A stretch of DNA of 64,000 bases from Curtobacterium aurantiacum (GTDB lineage: Bacteria > Actinomycetota > Actinomycetes > Actinomycetales > Microbacteriaceae), in assembly GCF_018598555.1 (NCBI RefSeq), contig NZ_JAHEWN010000001.1, positions 1 to 64,000 of the forward strand, in the 5' to 3' direction. The translations under genes and the position numbers were made by a program. Each line of letters begins with the position of its first letter. Position 1 is the first letter of the stretch. Below the pieces are notes generated by a model that saw only the letters and a list, made by a program, of their open reading frames with translations, ran no database searches and was not told where the DNA came from. This document shows positions 61,944 to 64,000 of this stretch, piece by piece.

Positions 61944-63649
61944 GACACCACTCCTTCCAGTCGGGCGCAGAAGACCGCGCCGTGGTCGTCACCGCCGGGG
62001 GAGGCGAACCACACGTCGCCACCGTGCCGCCGGGCGATCTCACGTGACAACGGCAGCCCGATCCCGAGCCCGTGCACCTGCGAGACGTCCGCCGACGCGC
62101 CACCGGCCGCCGACCCGCGCACGAACAGCGAGTCCGCAGCACCGACCGGAACCCCGGGCCCCGAGTCCATCACCGACAGGTGCAGCGTCGTGCCGTCGTC
62201 GAGCACCTCGACCTCGACCCACGGTGAGCCGCCGTCCGGGGCGCTTCCGTCGCCGCTGAGCGCCGCCGACACCGCGTTGTCGACCAGGTTGCCGAGCACG
62301 GTGGTCACGTCGCCCGGCTCGGTGATCGTCCCCTGCACGAGCGTCTCCGCCCCGATCCGCAGCAGCACCCCGCGCTCGGCGGCCTCGACGCCCTTCGCCC
62401 CGAGGAACGCCTGCAGGTAGGGCTCGGTCAACCGGTCCGCGTGCTGAACGGGGTAGCGCAGCGGCCCGCGCTCCTGCACGTCCGCCAGGTACGCCTGCGC
62501 CCGGGAGGTCTCGCCGATGTCGAGCAGCCCCGAGATCGCGTGCAGCCGGTTCGCGAACTCGTGCCGCTGCGCGCGGAGCGCGGTGCTCATCGCCCCGACG
62601 GCGTCGAGCCGCCGGGTCAGGGCCTCGACGTCGGTCCGGTCGCGCAGGACGGCGACCCGGCCCAGGTCGCGTCCGTCGCGGAACACCGTGCGGACGTCGA
62701 CGAGCAGCACCCGGTGCCCGGCGACGATCGTGGCGCTCGCCGGAGCCGCGGTGGTCACGTCCAGCATCGACCCGAGTGGCGCGGGCAGGTCGAGCGATGC
62801 CACCGGACGGCCGACCGGATCGGCCAGTCCGAGCAGTCGCACGGCTTCGGGGTTGCAGACGGTGACGACCCCCGACGGCCCGATCGCGATGACGCCTTCA
62901 CCGACCCCGCCGAGCACGGCCTGCTGGTTCTGCACGAGCATCACGAGCTCCTCCGGCTGCAGCCCGAGCGTCAGCCGCACCAGCCGCCGGCGGATCAGCA
63001 CCGAGGCGATCAGCGCGAGCAGGACGGCCACCAGCCCGGCACCGATCACCGGCATGCTGTCCTCGACCAGGGTGTCGTAGACGCGTGCCCGGGTGAACCC
63101 GACGCTCACCTCGCCGACGACGGCGGACTGCCGGGAGGCCCGGCTCGTCTCCGCCCCGCCAGCTGCGGGCGCGGAGACGGGCACCTTCGCCCGCGCCGAC
63201 TCACCGAGTGTTCCGCGCGCCCAGGACACGGTCTCGCGACCGGCGAGTGCGGCGTCGGGGGAGGTGCTCACCATCTCGCCGATCCGGTCGACGTCGGGAT
63301 GGGCCAGTCGGATGCCCCGGTCGTCGGTGACCACGACGAAGAGCGCCCCGGTCCGGCGCTGGGCCGCGAGTGCCGCACGCTGGACGGGTCCGTCGGCGAG
63401 GACCGCGGGGTCGAGGTCGGTGCCGTCGACGCTGAGCCGGGCGACCTCTGCGCGGACCTCGGACTGCGCAGCGACGCTCTGCGCGATCGCGAGTGCGGTC
63501 CCCTCGGCAGCGCGTTCGAGCCGGGTGACCTCGATCCGGACGAACACGGCACTGGTCAGGGCGACGACGGCGACGACCACGGCGAGCTGCAGGACGAGCA
63601 CCTGGGTAGCGAAGCGGAGCCTGGGGCGCCGTGAACGGTCGTCGGTCAC
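61940..63649 (-). CDS. Sensor histidine kinase, CitA/DcuS type
   Basis: A 569-aa membrane kinase. Two membrane segments (about residues 15-37 and 195-215) enclose an extracellular PAS-like sensor domain. A cytoplasmic PAS domain (about 235-320) follows, then the H-box with H363 in RAQRHEFANRLHAISGLL and an HATPase_c domain (LGNLVDNAVSAAL, DSGPGVP, HGLGIGLPL). This is the citrate/C4-dicarboxylate sensing family. The GTG lies 6 nt after TACGCT on the - strand. Confidence 0.93.
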   Translation of the reverse strand: MTDDRSRRPRLRFATQVLVLQLAVVVAVVALTSAVFVRIEVTRLERAAEGTALAIAQSVAAQSEVRAEVARLSVDGTDLDPAVLADGPVQRAALAAQRRTGALFVVVTDDRGIRLAHPDVDRIGEMVSTSPDAALAGRETVSWARGTLGESARAKVPVSAPAAGGAETSRASRQSAVVGEVSVGFTRARVYDTLVEDSMPVIGAGLVAVLLALIASVLIRRRLVRLTLGLQPEELVMLVQNQQAVLGGVGEGVIAIGPSGVVTVCNPEAVRLLGLADPVGRPVASLDLPAPLGSMLDVTTAAPASATIVAGHRVLLVDVRTVFRDGRDLGRVAVLRDRTDVEALTRRLDAVGAMSTALRAQRHEFANRLHAISGLLDIGETSRAQAYLADVQERGPLRYPVQHADRLTEPYLQAFLGAKGVEAAERGVLLRIGAETLVQGTITEPGDVTTVLGNLVDNAVSAALSGDGSAPDGGSPWVEVEVLDDGTTLHLSVMDSGPGVPVGAADSLFVRGSAAGGASADVSQVHGLGIGLPLSREIARRHGGDVWFASPGGDDHGAVFCARLEGVVS

Positions 63650-63688
63650 GACCCCAGCGTACGGAGGGTGCGCCGACCTGCTTGCGCA

Positions 63689-63733
63689 CAATGCGCAGAA
63701 AGCGGTCAATGCGCGATGGTGCGCCAATGTGCA
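63689..63733. promoter_or_regulatory. Three direct repeats with exact 18-bp spacing
   Basis: CAATGCGCA (63689-63697), CAATGCGCG (63707-63715) and CAATGTGCA (63725-63733) start 18 bp apart, in the gap between the kinase gene and the transporter gene. Likely binding sites of the adjacent response regulator. Confidence 0.65.
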
Positions 63734-63740
63734 GAAGCGC

Positions 63741-63756
63741 GCCGCGCCTCCAGGCC
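63741..63756. repeat. Half copy of the dispersed element
   Basis: GCCGCGCCTCCAGGCC, one arm of the recurring palindrome, lies just upstream of the transporter gene. Confidence 0.6.
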
Positions 63757-63802
63757 GGGTCGTAGCGTGCCCGGACTGCCAGACACGGACGAAGGAGTCC
63801 TG

Positions 63803-64000
63803 ATGCTCGTCATCCTCGGGTACGCGATGGTCCTGACCTTCATGGTCCTGATCATGACCAAGCGCATGTCGCCCATGCTCGCGCTGATCATCGTGCCGAC
63901 CGTGTTCGGGCTGTTCGCGGGGGCGGGCCTGGGGCTCGGCGACATGGTGACCGAGGCGATCGGGACGCTGGCGCCGACGGCCGCGCTCCTGATGTTCGCG
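63803..64000 (+). CDS. CitMHS family citrate transporter, N-terminal part
   Basis: The first 66 codons of a membrane transporter; the window ends inside the gene. MLVILGYAMVLTFMVLIMTKRMSPMLALIIVPTVFG is the first hydrophobic hairpin of the CitMHS (metal-citrate/H+ symporter) family. GAAGGAG precedes the ATG. It is divergent from the citrate-type two-component system, which fits induced uptake of citrate-like acids. Confidence 0.85.
   Translation, partial: MLVILGYAMVLTFMVLIMTKRMSPMLALIIVPTVFGLFAGAGLGLGDMVTEAIGTLAPTAALLMFA

Overview
The window looks like a chromosome segment of a high-GC actinobacterium of the Microbacteriaceae, most likely Curtobacterium or a close relative. This is inferred from base composition, many GTG starts, gene content and promoter style, not from a database match. 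It opens with the 3' end of a 23S rRNA gene, a 5S rRNA gene and an rrn terminator. No tRNA gene was seen.

576-11283 is a conserved housekeeping block: a repeat-rich TPR-like protein, HAD phosphatase, a 58-aa protein, tlyA, NAD kinase, recN, pyrG, a Nudix hydrolase, a DUF1349 protein and xerD. From memory this matches the Mycobacterium tuberculosis order Rv1691-Rv1701. Most of these genes overlap by a few bases and look translationally coupled.

11350-32000 is a mosaic of single genes and small regulated units: a secreted protein with a small membrane partner, two luciferase-like flavin enzymes, a DksA/TraR-like protein, an MFS exporter divergent from an ArsR-type regulator with two matching operators, a methyltransferase, a TetR regulator divergent from a GH3 beta-glucosidase, a large RNA/DNA helicase, RNase H, a LysM lipoprotein, an aldo/keto reductase and a second MFS transporter. 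32294-36285 is the class Ib ribonucleotide reductase operon nrdHIEF, preceded by a cluster of DnaA-box-like sites.

36700-47990 is the accessory part: lower GC, poorly recognisable genes, decayed genes and defence or addiction modules. It holds a candidate toxin-antitoxin-SecB-like chaperone (TAC) module whose antitoxin start overlaps a palindrome resembling the HigA operator of M. tuberculosis. It also holds a Panacea-domain/PIN toxin-antitoxin pair, a frameshifted recQ-like helicase remnant, two proteins with an RX4H (HEPN-like) motif, a candidate PD-(D/E)XK protein and a DUF4238 protein.

48000-64000 returns to typical chromosome genes: an SDR/TetR pair around a perfect operator, a PRC-barrel protein, mesD-mesX (folate-independent methionine synthase) divergent from a LysR regulator, a secreted GH20 enzyme, a cluster of small secreted, lipoprotein and membrane proteins, a cytoplasmic GH10 xylanase, an SdpI-like protein, and a citrate-type two-component system divergent from a CitMHS transporter that runs off the end. 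Two features recur throughout: a palindromic intergenic element built on CTGGAGGCRCGG/CCGCGCCTCCAG, and TANNNT -10 boxes 6-8 nt before start codons, which suggests many leaderless transcripts.
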